A stretch of 64,000 nucleotides of DNA, taken from NCBI GenBank assembly GCA_018821985.1, contig JAHJKP010000039.1, positions 109,376-173,375 of the forward strand. The letters run 5' to 3'. Shown here piece after piece: positions 33,630 to 42,975 of this stretch. Numbering within the stretch: position 1 is the stretch's first letter; each line of letters begins with the position of its first letter. Below the pieces are notes generated by a model. The model searched no databases. It worked only from the letters and a program-made list of their open reading frames with translations, and had not been told where the DNA came from. The stretch is from Pseudomonadota bacterium (GTDB lineage Bacteria > Desulfobacterota > Desulfobulbia > Desulfobulbales > Desulfocapsaceae). The position numbers were made by a program, and so were the translations under genes.

Positions 33630-35810
33630 CTACAGCCTTCTCACCGAAATCACCGACTCTAGCTGCCGCAGATGTTGCAACAAAATCTGCAAATGTGCAA
33701 GGTCGGCAACCTCCAGGGTAATCTGCAACTCTACGATGCCTGCAGGAGTGATCCGTGTCGGAATTCCGAGGATATTGGCATCATCAGCATTGATTGCAGC
33801 ACTGATGGTTGCCACAATACCCCGTCTGTTTTCCGCAGTCACCAGAATATCCACCCGATGCTGAATGCTCTGGGCGCCAGACCAGGATACCGCAATCCAG
33901 CGCTGCGGGTTTGTGGTTAACAGATTTTCGCAGCTTGCCTTATGTACGGAAATACCTCGCCCCGTGGTGATAAAGCCGATAATAGGATCTCCCGGTACCG
34001 GATGACAACACTGGCTTATTTTCACCAGCATCCCATCAATCCCATCAATACTGATAATTGAATCGCTCCCATGACCACCGGACTTCTGCTGACTTACCAT
34101 CAGAGCGGCAAGTTCCTGGGGGGTCGGTTCATTTGGAGGAACCTTCTCGCCGCGAAATTCCGGGGGCTGGAGCGCCTTAACCAGAACCTGCACCGTTACA
34201 ATCCCCGTCCCCACCTTTGCCAGAAGATCGTCCAGGGAATTACAACGAAGCTCCTTCAACAACAATTTTATATGACCACTCTTGACTATCTTTTTCAGGG
34301 TGGTCTCATACTGCTTCAGCTCCCGCTCACAGATCTCCCGGCCAAGATGCAAGGCATGTTCCTTCTCCTCCCGGCGCAGCCAGGAACGAATTCTGGAACG
34401 GGCCCGGCTGGTCTTAACCAGACTCAGCCAGCCTCTGCGGGGACGCTGGGTCTTTGAGGTGATAATCTCCACAATATCACCGTTCTGCATCTGATATTTC
34501 AGAGGCACAAGACGATCATTGACCTTGGCCCCGACACAGCGGTCACCCACTTCGGTATGAATGGAATAAGCGAAGTCAATAGGGCAGCTCCCCAGAGGGA
34601 ATTCCTTGACCTCGCCGCCTGGGGTCAGGGCATAGACCTCAGGCGTATAAAGCTCTCCTCGAACATTCTCAAGAAACTCCCGTGGATCTTCAACCTCCTG
34701 CAGAGAGTTCACCAGCTTTTTCAGTTCACGGAAGAGCCTGGCATCGTTGCCACCAATATTTTGCCCTTCTTTATAGGCCCAATGGGCGGCAACACCCTCC
34801 TGAGCGATCCGGTCCATCTTCTCGGTCCGAATCTGAACTTCTATAAAATTATTCTGCGGACCCACCACCGTGGTATGCATCGACTGATAGTTATTGGCCT
34901 TGGGAGCAGAAATAAAATCCTTGATCCTGCCGGGAACGGGCGACCAGTTCTCATGCACTACTCCGAGGGCCGCATAACACTCCTCCACCGTATTGACGAT
35001 GATACGAAAGGCCACCTTGTCATAGACCCGTTCCAAGGGAATTTTCTGGGCAAGAAGTTTTTTATAGATGGAATAAATATGTTTGGGACGGCCAATAATG
35101 CGAACCGGAAAGACCTTACTCAATGCAAGTTTTTCCTGCAGGATAGCAATTACCTTCTCCACATAGTTCTGTCGCTCCTCATAGGAGTTCTCCAGCTTGG
35201 CACTTAACTCATCATACTCCTCAGGATAGAGATAGCGGAACGATTGATCTTCAAGCTCACGTTTTAACCAGTCAATACCCAGCCTGCTGGCCAGGGGCGC
35301 ATAGAGATCCATGGTTTCACGCGCCATCTTCCGCCGATAATCGCTATCCATCGCTTCCAAAGAACACATGTCCTGAAGACGATCAGCAAGCTTGACCAGG
35401 AGCACGCGGATATCGGCGGCAATAGCCAATAACATCTTACGAACATTTTCTGCCTGATGCGCTAACTGGCTGTTATAGTGAACACTGGTGGTAATACGGG
35501 TACAACCATCAACGATATCGGCCACACTCTGACCAAATTCCTTACCCAGTTGTTGAACAGTAACCCCCTCTTTAAGGACACCATGCAGCAGACCGGCAAT
35601 GACTGTGTCCAGATCAAGATGCATGGAGGCAAGGGTAGAGGCTACCTCAAGGGCATGCTCCAGATACAGCTGACCGGAAAAATGTTTTTTGCCTGTGTGT
35701 ACCTTGACTGCAAGTTCCCACGCCTTGTCAATGGGATCCAGATCAACATCGTGGAGATATCCCTTGGCAATAGTCTTCAGACCGGTAACGCTCAACATGG
35801 ATGCAGTCAT
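33630..35810 (-). CDS. RelA/SpoT-family (p)ppGpp synthetase with degenerate hydrolase site
   Basis: 726 residues with the full long-RSH layout: HD domain (~25-180), synthetase (~230-350), TGS (~385-450; YTPEVYALTPGGEVKEFP), helical/zinc-finger region and ACT (C-terminal ~75). The synthetase motifs are intact (RPKHIYSIYKKL, YDKVAFRIIV, GRIKDFISAPKANNYQSMHT, EVQIRT). The RIKD loop is of the class usual for bifunctional Rel/SpoT enzymes. In the HD domain the HDxxED signature reads HGVLKE (H76, G77, K80, E81), losing the catalytic Asp and Glu, although LADRL with its Asp is kept. I infer a synthetase-only enzyme, so another hydrolase should exist. Confidence 0.92.
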   Translation of the reverse strand: MTASMLSVTGLKTIAKGYLHDVDLDPIDKAWELAVKVHTGKKHFSGQLYLEHALEVASTLASMHLDLDTVIAGLLHGVLKEGVTVQQLGKEFGQSVADIVDGCTRITTSVHYNSQLAHQAENVRKMLLAIAADIRVLLVKLADRLQDMCSLEAMDSDYRRKMARETMDLYAPLASRLGIDWLKRELEDQSFRYLYPEEYDELSAKLENSYEERQNYVEKVIAILQEKLALSKVFPVRIIGRPKHIYSIYKKLLAQKIPLERVYDKVAFRIIVNTVEECYAALGVVHENWSPVPGRIKDFISAPKANNYQSMHTTVVGPQNNFIEVQIRTEKMDRIAQEGVAAHWAYKEGQNIGGNDARLFRELKKLVNSLQEVEDPREFLENVRGELYTPEVYALTPGGEVKEFPLGSCPIDFAYSIHTEVGDRCVGAKVNDRLVPLKYQMQNGDIVEIITSKTQRPRRGWLSLVKTSRARSRIRSWLRREEKEHALHLGREICERELKQYETTLKKIVKSGHIKLLLKELRCNSLDDLLAKVGTGIVTVQVLVKALQPPEFRGEKVPPNEPTPQELAALMVSQQKSGGHGSDSIISIDGIDGMLVKISQCCHPVPGDPIIGFITTGRGISVHKASCENLLTTNPQRWIAVSWSGAQSIQHRVDILVTAENRRGIVATISAAINADDANILGIPTRITPAGIVELQITLEVADLAHLQILLQHLRQLESVISVRRL

Positions 35811-35822
35811 GAGATATCCGTA

Positions 35823-37571
35823 TCACTCCTGCCCTGTGCTGTCGGCTGCAGTAATCTGCTTCAGTACATATTCCACAACCTGTGCAGGGGAAAGGTCCAC
35901 GGTCAGGCCATTACGACGATGACGGATCTCAACCACGTCGTCTTTAATCAGACGAGTACCAACCGTAACCCGGAAGGGGATACCCAGCAGATCAGCATCC
36001 TTGAATTTGGAGCCGGGCCGCTCATCGCGGTCATCAAGAAGCACCTCAACCCCTTGTGCCTGCAACTGCGTGTAGAGCAACTCTGCTGCCGCGGTAATCA
36101 CTGCATCCTTGAGACCAAGATTAAGGATGATTACCTGAGCCGGGGCAAGGGCCACCGGTAGAATAATCCCATTCTCATCATGATTCTGTTCGATGGCCGC
36201 CGCAACAATGCGACTGATGCCGATGCCATAACAACCCATGATCAGGGGTTTTTCCTGGCCCTCATGATCTTGGAACAGGGCACGCATGGACTCAGAATAA
36301 ACCGTTCCCAATTTAAAGATATGGCCGACCTCTATGCCTTCAATCTGAGCCAACTCGCCGCCACAGAGCGGACAGGGGTCATCCCCTGCTATCTGTCGCA
36401 GATCAGCAACCAAGGTCACTTCAAAATCGCGACCCATATTCACATTCTTCAGGTGGTAATTTTTTTCACCCGCGCCCACTACAAAATTACGCATGGCTGC
36501 AACTTCCAGGTCCGCCACCACTTTTACTTTCTGACCATTAAGGCCAATTGGCCCCAGATAGCCGGTGGGCACACCAGTGATTTCAAAGACCTCTTTATCC
36601 TCGGCCAGTTCCACGTCAACGGCCTGCAGAAGGTTTTTGAGCTTCACCTCCTGCACCTCACGATCACCCCGCACCAGAACAGCCACCGGATATACCTGCT
36701 GAGCATCCCCCCCTGTCACCTTATAGATCATGGTCTTAACCAGCAACTCCGGCCCAATACCTAAAAAATCACAGACTGCTGCGACCTTACGCTTGCCAGG
36801 GGTCTCAATTTTTTCAGGTTCAAGCAGGGGCTCCGTACTCTCCACAGGACGGGCCTTGATCGCCGCCTTTTCCACATTGGCCGCATAGTCACAGTTCCGG
36901 CATACCACTAAAGTGTCCTCACCGGTCTTGGCCAGAACCATGAACTCATGGGAGAAACTGCCGCCGATGGTGCCGCTGTCAGCCTCAACCGCCCGGAACT
37001 GCAGGCCGCAACGGGTAAAGATCCGCTGATAGGCGTCATACATCTTCTGATAGGCAATACCAGCCTGCTCATCATCAACATCAAAAGAATAGGCGTCCTT
37101 CATGATAAATTCGCGGCCACGCATCAACCCGAATCTTGGCCGGATCTCGTCCCTGAACTTGCTCTGGATCTGATAGAGATTAAGTGGAAGCTGCCGATAG
37201 GAACGGACCTCGCCCCGTACCAGATCGGTGATCACCTCTTCATGGGTCGGTCCAAGACACGATTCACGATCATGCCTATCCTTAAACCGAAGTAGTTCCG
37301 GCCCATACTTTTCATAGCGGCCGGTCTCCCGCCACAGATCCGCAGGCTGAACCATGGGCATCAGCAACTCCTGGGCTCCGGCGCGATTCATCTCCTCACG
37401 GACGATCTTCTCCACCCTGCGGATGGCGGCCAGGCCAAACGGCAGATAGGTGTAAACACCTGCCGAAAGTTTACGAATATAGCCTGCCCTGAGCATCAGT
37501 CGGTGGCTGACCACCTCAGCCTCGGCAGGCGTTTCCTTCAGTGTTGGGACAAAAGTCTGTGAGTAACGCAT
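35823..37571 (-). CDS. proS: Prolyl-tRNA synthetase
   Basis: 582 residues, bacterial-type ProRS. Class II motifs: GVYTYLPFGLAAIRRVEKIV, the MPMVQPADLWRETGRY loop, GPTHEE, FRDEIRPRFGLMRGREF (motif 2) and ESMRALFQDHEGQEKPLIMG with GCYGIGISR (motif 3). An editing (INS) domain lies between motifs 2 and 3 (~225-395), and an anticodon-binding domain is at the C-terminus. It charges tRNA-Pro. The ATG follows the ispG stop immediately (TAGATG), so it is coupled to ispG. Confidence 0.97.
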   Translation of the reverse strand: MRYSQTFVPTLKETPAEAEVVSHRLMLRAGYIRKLSAGVYTYLPFGLAAIRRVEKIVREEMNRAGAQELLMPMVQPADLWRETGRYEKYGPELLRFKDRHDRESCLGPTHEEVITDLVRGEVRSYRQLPLNLYQIQSKFRDEIRPRFGLMRGREFIMKDAYSFDVDDEQAGIAYQKMYDAYQRIFTRCGLQFRAVEADSGTIGGSFSHEFMVLAKTGEDTLVVCRNCDYAANVEKAAIKARPVESTEPLLEPEKIETPGKRKVAAVCDFLGIGPELLVKTMIYKVTGGDAQQVYPVAVLVRGDREVQEVKLKNLLQAVDVELAEDKEVFEITGVPTGYLGPIGLNGQKVKVVADLEVAAMRNFVVGAGEKNYHLKNVNMGRDFEVTLVADLRQIAGDDPCPLCGGELAQIEGIEVGHIFKLGTVYSESMRALFQDHEGQEKPLIMGCYGIGISRIVAAAIEQNHDENGIILPVALAPAQVIILNLGLKDAVITAAAELLYTQLQAQGVEVLLDDRDERPGSKFKDADLLGIPFRVTVGTRLIKDDVVEIRHRRNGLTVDLSPAQVVEYVLKQITAADSTGQE

Positions 37572-38645
37572 CTATATCTCTTCTTCTATGAGTTTTAATT
37601 CCTGGAGAAAGACAGCAAGCAGTTCTTCCTCTTTTACCTTCCTGTAGAGCTTCCCCTTCTTAAAAATAATCCCCACCCCATTGCCGCCGGCAACACCGAT
37701 ATCTGCTTCCTTGGCCTCACCTGGTCCATTGACCACACAGCCCATGACCGCCACCTTGATTGGTTTCTTCATGGTCTGCACGTAGCTCTCAACCGCCTCA
37801 GCCAGGGTAAAAAGATCAATCTGGGTACGGCCGCAGGTGGGGCAGGAGATAAGCTCCGGGCCACGTTCACGGATCTTGAGAGAACGCAGGAGTTCAAAAC
37901 CGACCCGAATCTCTTCCACCGGATCACGGGTCAACGATATCCGAAAGGTGTCTCCGATCCCCTGATAAAGCAAGATGCCGAGGGCCACACTGGACTTTAC
38001 GGTGCCGGCAATAAGACCGCCCGCCTCCGTGACTCCAAGATGCAGGGGATAATCTGTTTTTTTGGCCAGCGCCTGATAAGCACTCACTGTGGTCAGGGTA
38101 TCGGAGGATTTGATGGAGATCTTGATCTCATAAAAGCCCAGATCTTCGAGAAGACGGACATTACGAAGGGCACTCTCGATGAGGGCAGTGGGATTTTCCG
38201 GGGTGGGATAACCATGAATCTTGAGCAGATCCTTTTCAATGGAGCCACTGTTGACCCCCACGCGGATTGGAACCTGATGGATTTTGGCCGCATCCACGAC
38301 CCGGGCCAGTTTTTCCGGACCGCCAAGATTGCCGGGATTAATGCGGATAGCCTGAGCGCCATTTTCCATGGCGGCCACGGCCAGACGATGATCAAAGTGG
38401 ATATCGGCGATCAGGGGAATTGAGATTGCCGCCCGAATCCTGGAGAGGGCTGCCGCAGCCTCAAGATCAAGGACGGCGACTCGGATCAACTCACAGCCCG
38501 CCTTCTCGAGTGCATGGATCTGAGCCACGGTGGCGGCAATATCCCTGGTATCGGTGTTGGTCATGGACTGCACAGCAATGGGACTACCGCCCCCCACCGG
38601 CACATTGCCAATCAATATTTTCCTGGTTTGTCGCCGCAAAATCAT
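37572..38645 (-). CDS. ispG: 4-hydroxy-3-methylbut-2-enyl diphosphate synthase IspG (GcpE)
   Basis: 357 residues. The TIM-barrel part begins RRQTRKILIGNVPVGGGSPI with VQSMTNTDTRD and IPLIADIHFDHRLA. The C-terminal [4Fe-4S] domain has CPTCGRTQIDL and VMGCVVNGPGEAKEADIGVAGG, supplying the three cluster cysteines, plus the conserved Glu. It converts MEcPP to HMBPP in the MEP pathway, matching dxr in the same gene block. Its product feeds undecaprenyl synthesis by UppS. Confidence 0.97.
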   Translation of the reverse strand: MILRRQTRKILIGNVPVGGGSPIAVQSMTNTDTRDIAATVAQIHALEKAGCELIRVAVLDLEAAAALSRIRAAISIPLIADIHFDHRLAVAAMENGAQAIRINPGNLGGPEKLARVVDAAKIHQVPIRVGVNSGSIEKDLLKIHGYPTPENPTALIESALRNVRLLEDLGFYEIKISIKSSDTLTTVSAYQALAKKTDYPLHLGVTEAGGLIAGTVKSSVALGILLYQGIGDTFRISLTRDPVEEIRVGFELLRSLKIRERGPELISCPTCGRTQIDLFTLAEAVESYVQTMKKPIKVAVMGCVVNGPGEAKEADIGVAGGNGVGIIFKKGKLYRKVKEEELLAVFLQELKLIEEEI

Positions 38646-38663
38646 GGGCCTGTCCTCTGTTGC

Positions 38664-38846
38664 TTATGCTTCTTCAACAAAAACATTCATGGTGTGATCT
38701 GCAATCCCGGTAATTTCTCCCGCAAAGCGCAAAAAGGCCGACCAAGGATAGTTCAGTGTCGCCCGCTCCCGGAAAGATAAAAAAGGACATGCTCGGAAGA
38801 ACAACAAATAATTTTTCTGCGTCTCGGCGAGAGTCAAATCATTCAC
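38664..38846 (-). CDS. Uncharacterised 60-aa protein between tsaB and ispG
   Basis: GTG start at 38846, two bases after the tsaB stop, running to 38664 and 18 bases before ispG. The protein has LTLAETQKNYLLFFRACPFL and ends GIADHTMNVFVEEA. It looks like a real, mostly helical small protein; a longer frame that begins inside tsaB is a shadow. I do not recognise a family. Tight packing in the operon is the main argument for translation. Confidence 0.6.
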   Translation of the reverse strand: MNDLTLAETQKNYLLFFRACPFLSFRERATLNYPWSAFLRFAGEITGIADHTMNVFVEEA

Positions 38847-38848
38847 AG

Positions 38849-39622
38849 CTATCTCGCGACGGCTCCCAGACTCAACTCCGCGTCCGAGGCCCGCACATAC
38901 AAAGGCGCTGCGGTGGCAGGATCTAGACACTGATCCTGTTGCAGCATCTCACCCGCCAGCAGACCAAGGGCGCTGGCGCAGGGATAATGCAACGTCCTTG
39001 GGGCACTAACAAATCGGGTGCCGAGGGCCTCCTGCCAGAATTCCCCATAGAGCATGACGGCATCTCCGACAAATAACACGGGTTGCTGAATTTCCTCTGC
39101 CAGTCTCTGGGGGCTGAGCACCCGAATCGAACCATCCCGGCGGGGAATCCCCTGAAGATCATATCGATAAAAACAAGCATAAACCTCTTTTTTACGGGCG
39201 TCCAGTACAGCACAAATCAACCGCTCGCCGCTACAGTTCAGGGCCAGGGCATCAAGAGTCGACACTCCCAACAAAGGCTTCTGGGTGGCCGTGACCAGCC
39301 CCTTGGCCGTCGCCATCCCAATACGCAGTCCGGTAAAACTGCCAGGTCCAAGGCTGACGGCAAGGCCGTCAACATCCTGCCAATCCGTTCCGCTCTCGCT
39401 CAACAGCCAGTCAATAGCCGTCAGCAGACGCCGGGAATGAGTTACACTGCTGTTCAAGGAAAGGGAAGCTACTACCTGTCCAGTGACCACACTGCCACGA
39501 GTCAAGGCCACCGCACTGCAACTGCTGGCAGTATCAATGGCCAGGATTAAAGGCTGTGATCGCTCTTCATCCTTCCAGGGCTCAGGCGACACTGGGCCGT
39601 CTTTGGCCTGCACACCATTCAC
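38849..39622 (-). CDS. tsaB: tRNA t6A biosynthesis protein TsaB with repeat-derived N-terminal extension
   Basis: 257 residues. The ASKHA fold of TsaB starts at LILAIDTASSCSAVALTRG and shows SLGPGSFTGLRIGMATAKGL and LLGVSTLDALALN. With TsaD/TsaE it forms the threonylcarbamoyl-transfer complex for ANN-decoding tRNAs. Normal TsaB proteins begin at the RILAIDTA strand, but here the only start codon is GTG 39622, overlapping the rseP stop as GTGA. The first ~24 residues (VQAKDGPVSPEPWKDEERSQ) come from an AKDG-type element. The extension is therefore probably translated. Confidence 0.92.
   Translation of the reverse strand: MNGVQAKDGPVSPEPWKDEERSQPLILAIDTASSCSAVALTRGSVVTGQVVASLSLNSSVTHSRRLLTAIDWLLSESGTDWQDVDGLAVSLGPGSFTGLRIGMATAKGLVTATQKPLLGVSTLDALALNCSGERLICAVLDARKKEVYACFYRYDLQGIPRRDGSIRVLSPQRLAEEIQQPVLFVGDAVMLYGEFWQEALGTRFVSAPRTLHYPCASALGLLAGEMLQQDQCLDPATAAPLYVRASDAELSLGAVAR
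39561..39611 (-). repeat. AKDG-type element, copy D (tsaB start)
   Basis: It runs from CGCTCTTCATCC to CACTGGGCCGTCTTTGGCCTGC and shares both ends with copy E (16982-17059) but lacks E's central ~27 bases. Read in frame by tsaB it gives QAKDGPVS...DEER. The core GGCC-N6-GGCC is shared with copies A-C. Confidence 0.7.
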
Positions 39623-40695
39623 TTGGTAAAGATCCTGACCAGATCATTATAAAAGACAAAGAGCATGAGCGAGCCGAGCAGAGCCATACCAACCTGCTGG
39701 GCAACGATCTGCACCCGCTCGGACAAAGGTTTACGGCGCACCGCCTCTACCCCTAAAAACACAAGATGGCCGCCATCAAGCACTGGTACGGGTAGCAGGT
39801 TCAAGATGCCAAGGTTGACACTGAGCAACGCTATGAAATAGACAAGGTGAATCCAGCCCGCTGCCATCTGCTGCCCTGCCAACTGAGCAATGAGGATAGG
39901 GCCCCCAAGTTCCGACATGGGTACCACCCGCTGAATAAGCTTCACAAAACTCATGACGGTCAGCGAGATATACATCCATGTCTGGGCACATGCCTTCTGA
40001 ATGGCCGTGAGCACACCCACCTTCTCATAAACCAGAGCCTCAGCCTTCATCACCCCGATCATATAGCGTTTTTCGGTTACCTCACCAAAGACGTTTTTCA
40101 CACTGTCAATGGCGGGGGTCACGACAACAGTGACCTGTTCAGAACCTCGCTTGATCTGCAAAGTCAGGGGCTTTCCTTCGCTATCCTTGACACTGTTGAG
40201 GATAGAAAGCCACTCAATGACGGGGCGCCCATTGATCTGTTCAATGGTATCCCCGACCAGAAGACCTGCTTCGGCCGCAGGTGACTTCTCGCTCACCTGG
40301 CCAATGGTGGTTGAGTCCTGGGAGTCAGGGACGCCGATGGCAATAAAGAGTCCACAAAAGAGGACCAGCGCAAACAAAAGGTTAAAAACGGGCCCGGCCA
40401 GAACAATAAAAAACCGTTGCCACACCGATTTATGGGCAAAAGATCCACACTGATCCTCAGTTTCGACCTCCTGCTCATCTGGATTTTCCCCTAACATCTT
40501 TACATATCCACCAAGGGGAAAGGCGCTGATCAGATATTCCGTTTCACCAACCGTTCTGCCGAATATTTTTGGACCAAAACCCAAAGAAAACTTCAGCACC
40601 TTTACCTTAAACAACTTGGCAAAGAGAAAATGGCCAAGCTCATGGACAAAAATAAGGAGGCCAAGGACAATGATAAAAGAAACCGCAGTATTCAT
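39619..40695 (-). CDS. rseP: Site-2 intramembrane metalloprotease RseP
   Basis: 358 residues. The zinc-binding HExxH is at H18-H22 in the first membrane helix (LLIFVHELGHFLFAKL), followed by FGPKIFGRTVGETEY and one PDZ domain (SEKSPAAEAGLLVGDTIEQI). The third zinc ligand is in NLLPVPVLDGGHLVFLG. It cleaves anti-sigma factors or remnant signal peptides in the membrane. A 231-bp gap without a gene separates it from dxr, the longest break in this block, so it may have its own promoter there. Confidence 0.96.
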   Translation of the reverse strand: MNTAVSFIIVLGLLIFVHELGHFLFAKLFKVKVLKFSLGFGPKIFGRTVGETEYLISAFPLGGYVKMLGENPDEQEVETEDQCGSFAHKSVWQRFFIVLAGPVFNLLFALVLFCGLFIAIGVPDSQDSTTIGQVSEKSPAAEAGLLVGDTIEQINGRPVIEWLSILNSVKDSEGKPLTLQIKRGSEQVTVVVTPAIDSVKNVFGEVTEKRYMIGVMKAEALVYEKVGVLTAIQKACAQTWMYISLTVMSFVKLIQRVVPMSELGGPILIAQLAGQQMAAGWIHLVYFIALLSVNLGILNLLPVPVLDGGHLVFLGVEAVRRKPLSERVQIVAQQVGMALLGSLMLFVFYNDLVRIFTK

Positions 40696-40926
40696 TTCAG
40701 AAAAAATTCCTCATAGGGATGATTGGGAGAATTCATGACTGCCAGGAGCTCAACAAGTGTTTACCCACATTCCGCGGGAAACATTAGGACAGCTACGGCA
40801 TCTCAACATAGAAAATATAATTTAATCATTATTGAAAAATTCAACAGTAACTTCCCCGATAAATTTCATAATCCATATTTAAAATAACGCCGCCGTCCAT
40901 GAACTGAAGTCTTGATTGTAAACAGT

Positions 40927-42087
40927 TTACGCTAACGCATCAATATGGCGTTCAGCTTCAAATCGCGCACTGGCATCTGCAGCCAGAATATCTTCCAGAG
41001 AGTCTTCACTGCCACTCTGCACCTTCTCCAGAACCAGAGAAACAGTTTCAACAATGCCAGGAAAGCTGAGCCTGCCCTCAAGAAAGGCCTCCACCGCCAC
41101 TTCATTGGCGGCATTGAGGACCGCAGGCATCACTCCTCCCTGTCGGAGGGCATGGAAGGCCAAGGACAGGGCCGGGAAACGGTCATAGTCAGGTTCATAA
41201 AATTGCAGATTGCCGCACTGAGAAAGCTGAAGAGGCTTGAGGGCCAAAGGAAGCCGTTTGGGATAGGAAAGGGCATAGGCTATAGGAATCCGCATATCTG
41301 GAATCCCCAGTTGGGCCACAACCGACCCATCCTGAAATTCCACCAAGGAATGAACAATGGACTGGGGATGGACCACTACCTCAATGGAGTCAACCGAAAC
41401 ATCAAAGAGCCATCGAGCCTCAATCACTTCAAGTCCCTTATTCATTAGAGTTGCAGAGTCAATAGAGATTTTTCTTCCCATACTCCAGTTTGGATGGGCC
41501 AGGGCCTGATCCGGAGTCACCTCTTGCAGATCCTCTGCTTTCTTGGCCAGGAACGGACCGCCGGAGGCAGTAAGGATAATCTTGGCCACATCCTCCTTGC
41601 GCCCAGCTTCCAAGGCCTGGAAAATGGCACTGTGTTCCGAATCCACAGGCAAAAGCTGAATCCCTTTGCGCCGGGCAGCAGACATAACCAGTTTACCAGC
41701 CATGACCAGAGTTTCCTTATTGGCAAGCCCAATGTCTTTCCCAGCCTCAATGGCCGCAAGGGTCGGCAACAATCCAGCGGCACCGACAATGGCCGAGACG
41801 GTCATGGCAGCGGAGTCCAGAGATGCAACCTGAATATTCCCCTCTGTCCCCCAAACAATCCGACTATGGAAACTCTCTGGTAATAGCGCCTTCAGCTGAC
41901 CGGCATGTTCTTCATCGAGCACGGAAAGCAGTTCAGGGGAGAATTCAAGGGCTTGTCGACTTAACAGCTCAACATTTCTCCCAGCTGCAAGCCCGGCTAT
42001 AGCATACTGGCCTGGAAACTTTCTGACCACATCGAGCACCCCCTTGCCTATAGAGCCAGTCGAACCTAGGAGAGCAAGATATTTCAT
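40927..42087 (-). CDS. dxr: 1-deoxy-D-xylulose 5-phosphate reductoisomerase
   Basis: 386 residues. NADPH loop [20 protein letters not shown], then [55 protein letters not shown] and a C-terminal helical domain with [14 protein letters not shown]. It makes MEP from DXP, the committed MEP-pathway step. It overlaps the cdsA stop by 4 bases. Confidence 0.97.
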   Translation of the reverse strand: MKYLALLGSTGSIGKGVLDVVRKFPGQYAIAGLAAGRNVELLSRQALEFSPELLSVLDEEHAGQLKALLPESFHSRIVWGTEGNIQVASLDSAAMTVSAIVGAAGLLPTLAAIEAGKDIGLANKETLVMAGKLVMSAARRKGIQLLPVDSEHSAIFQALEAGRKEDVAKIILTASGGPFLAKKAEDLQEVTPDQALAHPNWSMGRKISIDSATLMNKGLEVIEARWLFDVSVDSIEVVVHPQSIVHSLVEFQDGSVVAQLGIPDMRIPIAYALSYPKRLPLALKPLQLSQCGNLQFYEPDYDRFPALSLAFHALRQGGVMPAVLNAANEVAVEAFLEGRLSFPGIVETVSLVLEKVQSGSEDSLEDILAADASARFEAERHIDALA

Positions 42088-42896
42088 GGGGCCACCACAG
42101 AGGAATTATGATACAAAACCAGCAGATAATAGAAAACGGGACCGGCAAACAGCAGGGAATCTACTCGATCCAGAACACCGCCATGCCCGCCCAAAAGAGT
42201 CCCTGAATCCTTGGTTCCAGTTGCCCTTTTAATAATAGATTCAGTAAGATCACCAACAATTCCAATACCAACCAGAAGGACCGCTGCGGGTATCAAGAAG
42301 AACAAACTCACCTGCAGGCGCAGAAGCATGGCCACAAGTACAGCCACGGCAACACCGCTAACAAGACCGCCAATCGCCCCTTCAATAGTTTTTTTAGGAC
42401 TTACCAGCGGGCAGAGTTTATGTTTTCCCAGGGCGCGCCCACAATAATAGGCCCCTGAATCTGATCCTGCCGTAATGGCAGTAAGAACCAGAATCCAACT
42501 GCTGCCCTCCGGCAAAAGATGAAGCAGCAAAAGATGAGCCGCCAGAAACCCAACATAGGTCACACCAAAAAAAGCACGGCTAAAAAACAGCAACGGATCT
42601 TGCAGTTGGCTGTAATAATAAAGGATATAGAAACTCAGAAGAAGAATCGACAGGAAAAGGCCGCCTGTGATCCCGAGAGAGGGAACATAAACAAGGCACA
42701 AAGAAGGGAGAAGTGCAAGTACTGCAAAAAAAACACGAAAAGCTCTATCCTTCTGGGGAAAAGCCATCCTGGCATATTCCTGCGCACCAATCACGGTTAC
42801 CACGACCATAACCAAAAAGAATGGCAGAAAGGAACCATAAAGAAGCAAGAGCAACCAACAGGCAACAAGGGCCAGACCAGGAATCAATCGATTCAT
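42084..42896 (-). CDS. cdsA: Phosphatidate cytidylyltransferase CdsA
   Basis: 270 residues, about eight membrane helices. The CDP-alcohol signature near the C-terminus is [20 protein letters not shown], preceded by [20 protein letters not shown] and [12 protein letters not shown]. It makes CDP-diacylglycerol for phospholipids. Its stop overlaps the dxr start, and it is preceded by uppS in the usual order. Confidence 0.95.
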   Translation of the reverse strand: MNRLIPGLALVACWLLLLLYGSFLPFFLVMVVVTVIGAQEYARMAFPQKDRAFRVFFAVLALLPSLCLVYVPSLGITGGLFLSILLLSFYILYYYSQLQDPLLFFSRAFFGVTYVGFLAAHLLLLHLLPEGSSWILVLTAITAGSDSGAYYCGRALGKHKLCPLVSPKKTIEGAIGGLVSGVAVAVLVAMLLRLQVSLFFLIPAAVLLVGIGIVGDLTESIIKRATGTKDSGTLLGGHGGVLDRVDSLLFAGPVFYYLLVLYHNSSVVAP

Positions 42897-42975
42897 ATTT
42901 TTTTATGAAAGTACAATACCAGATAATCCAGACAGTACTTTCACCCTGTAGTGTACCGGGAAGCCGGTACGGCTG

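Noticed and set aside
39290..39320. CCTTGGCCGTCGCC within tsaB resembling the AKDG element core
   Set aside because: It encodes the conserved TsaB segment GMATAKGL, so the similarity is a coincidence of codon choice.
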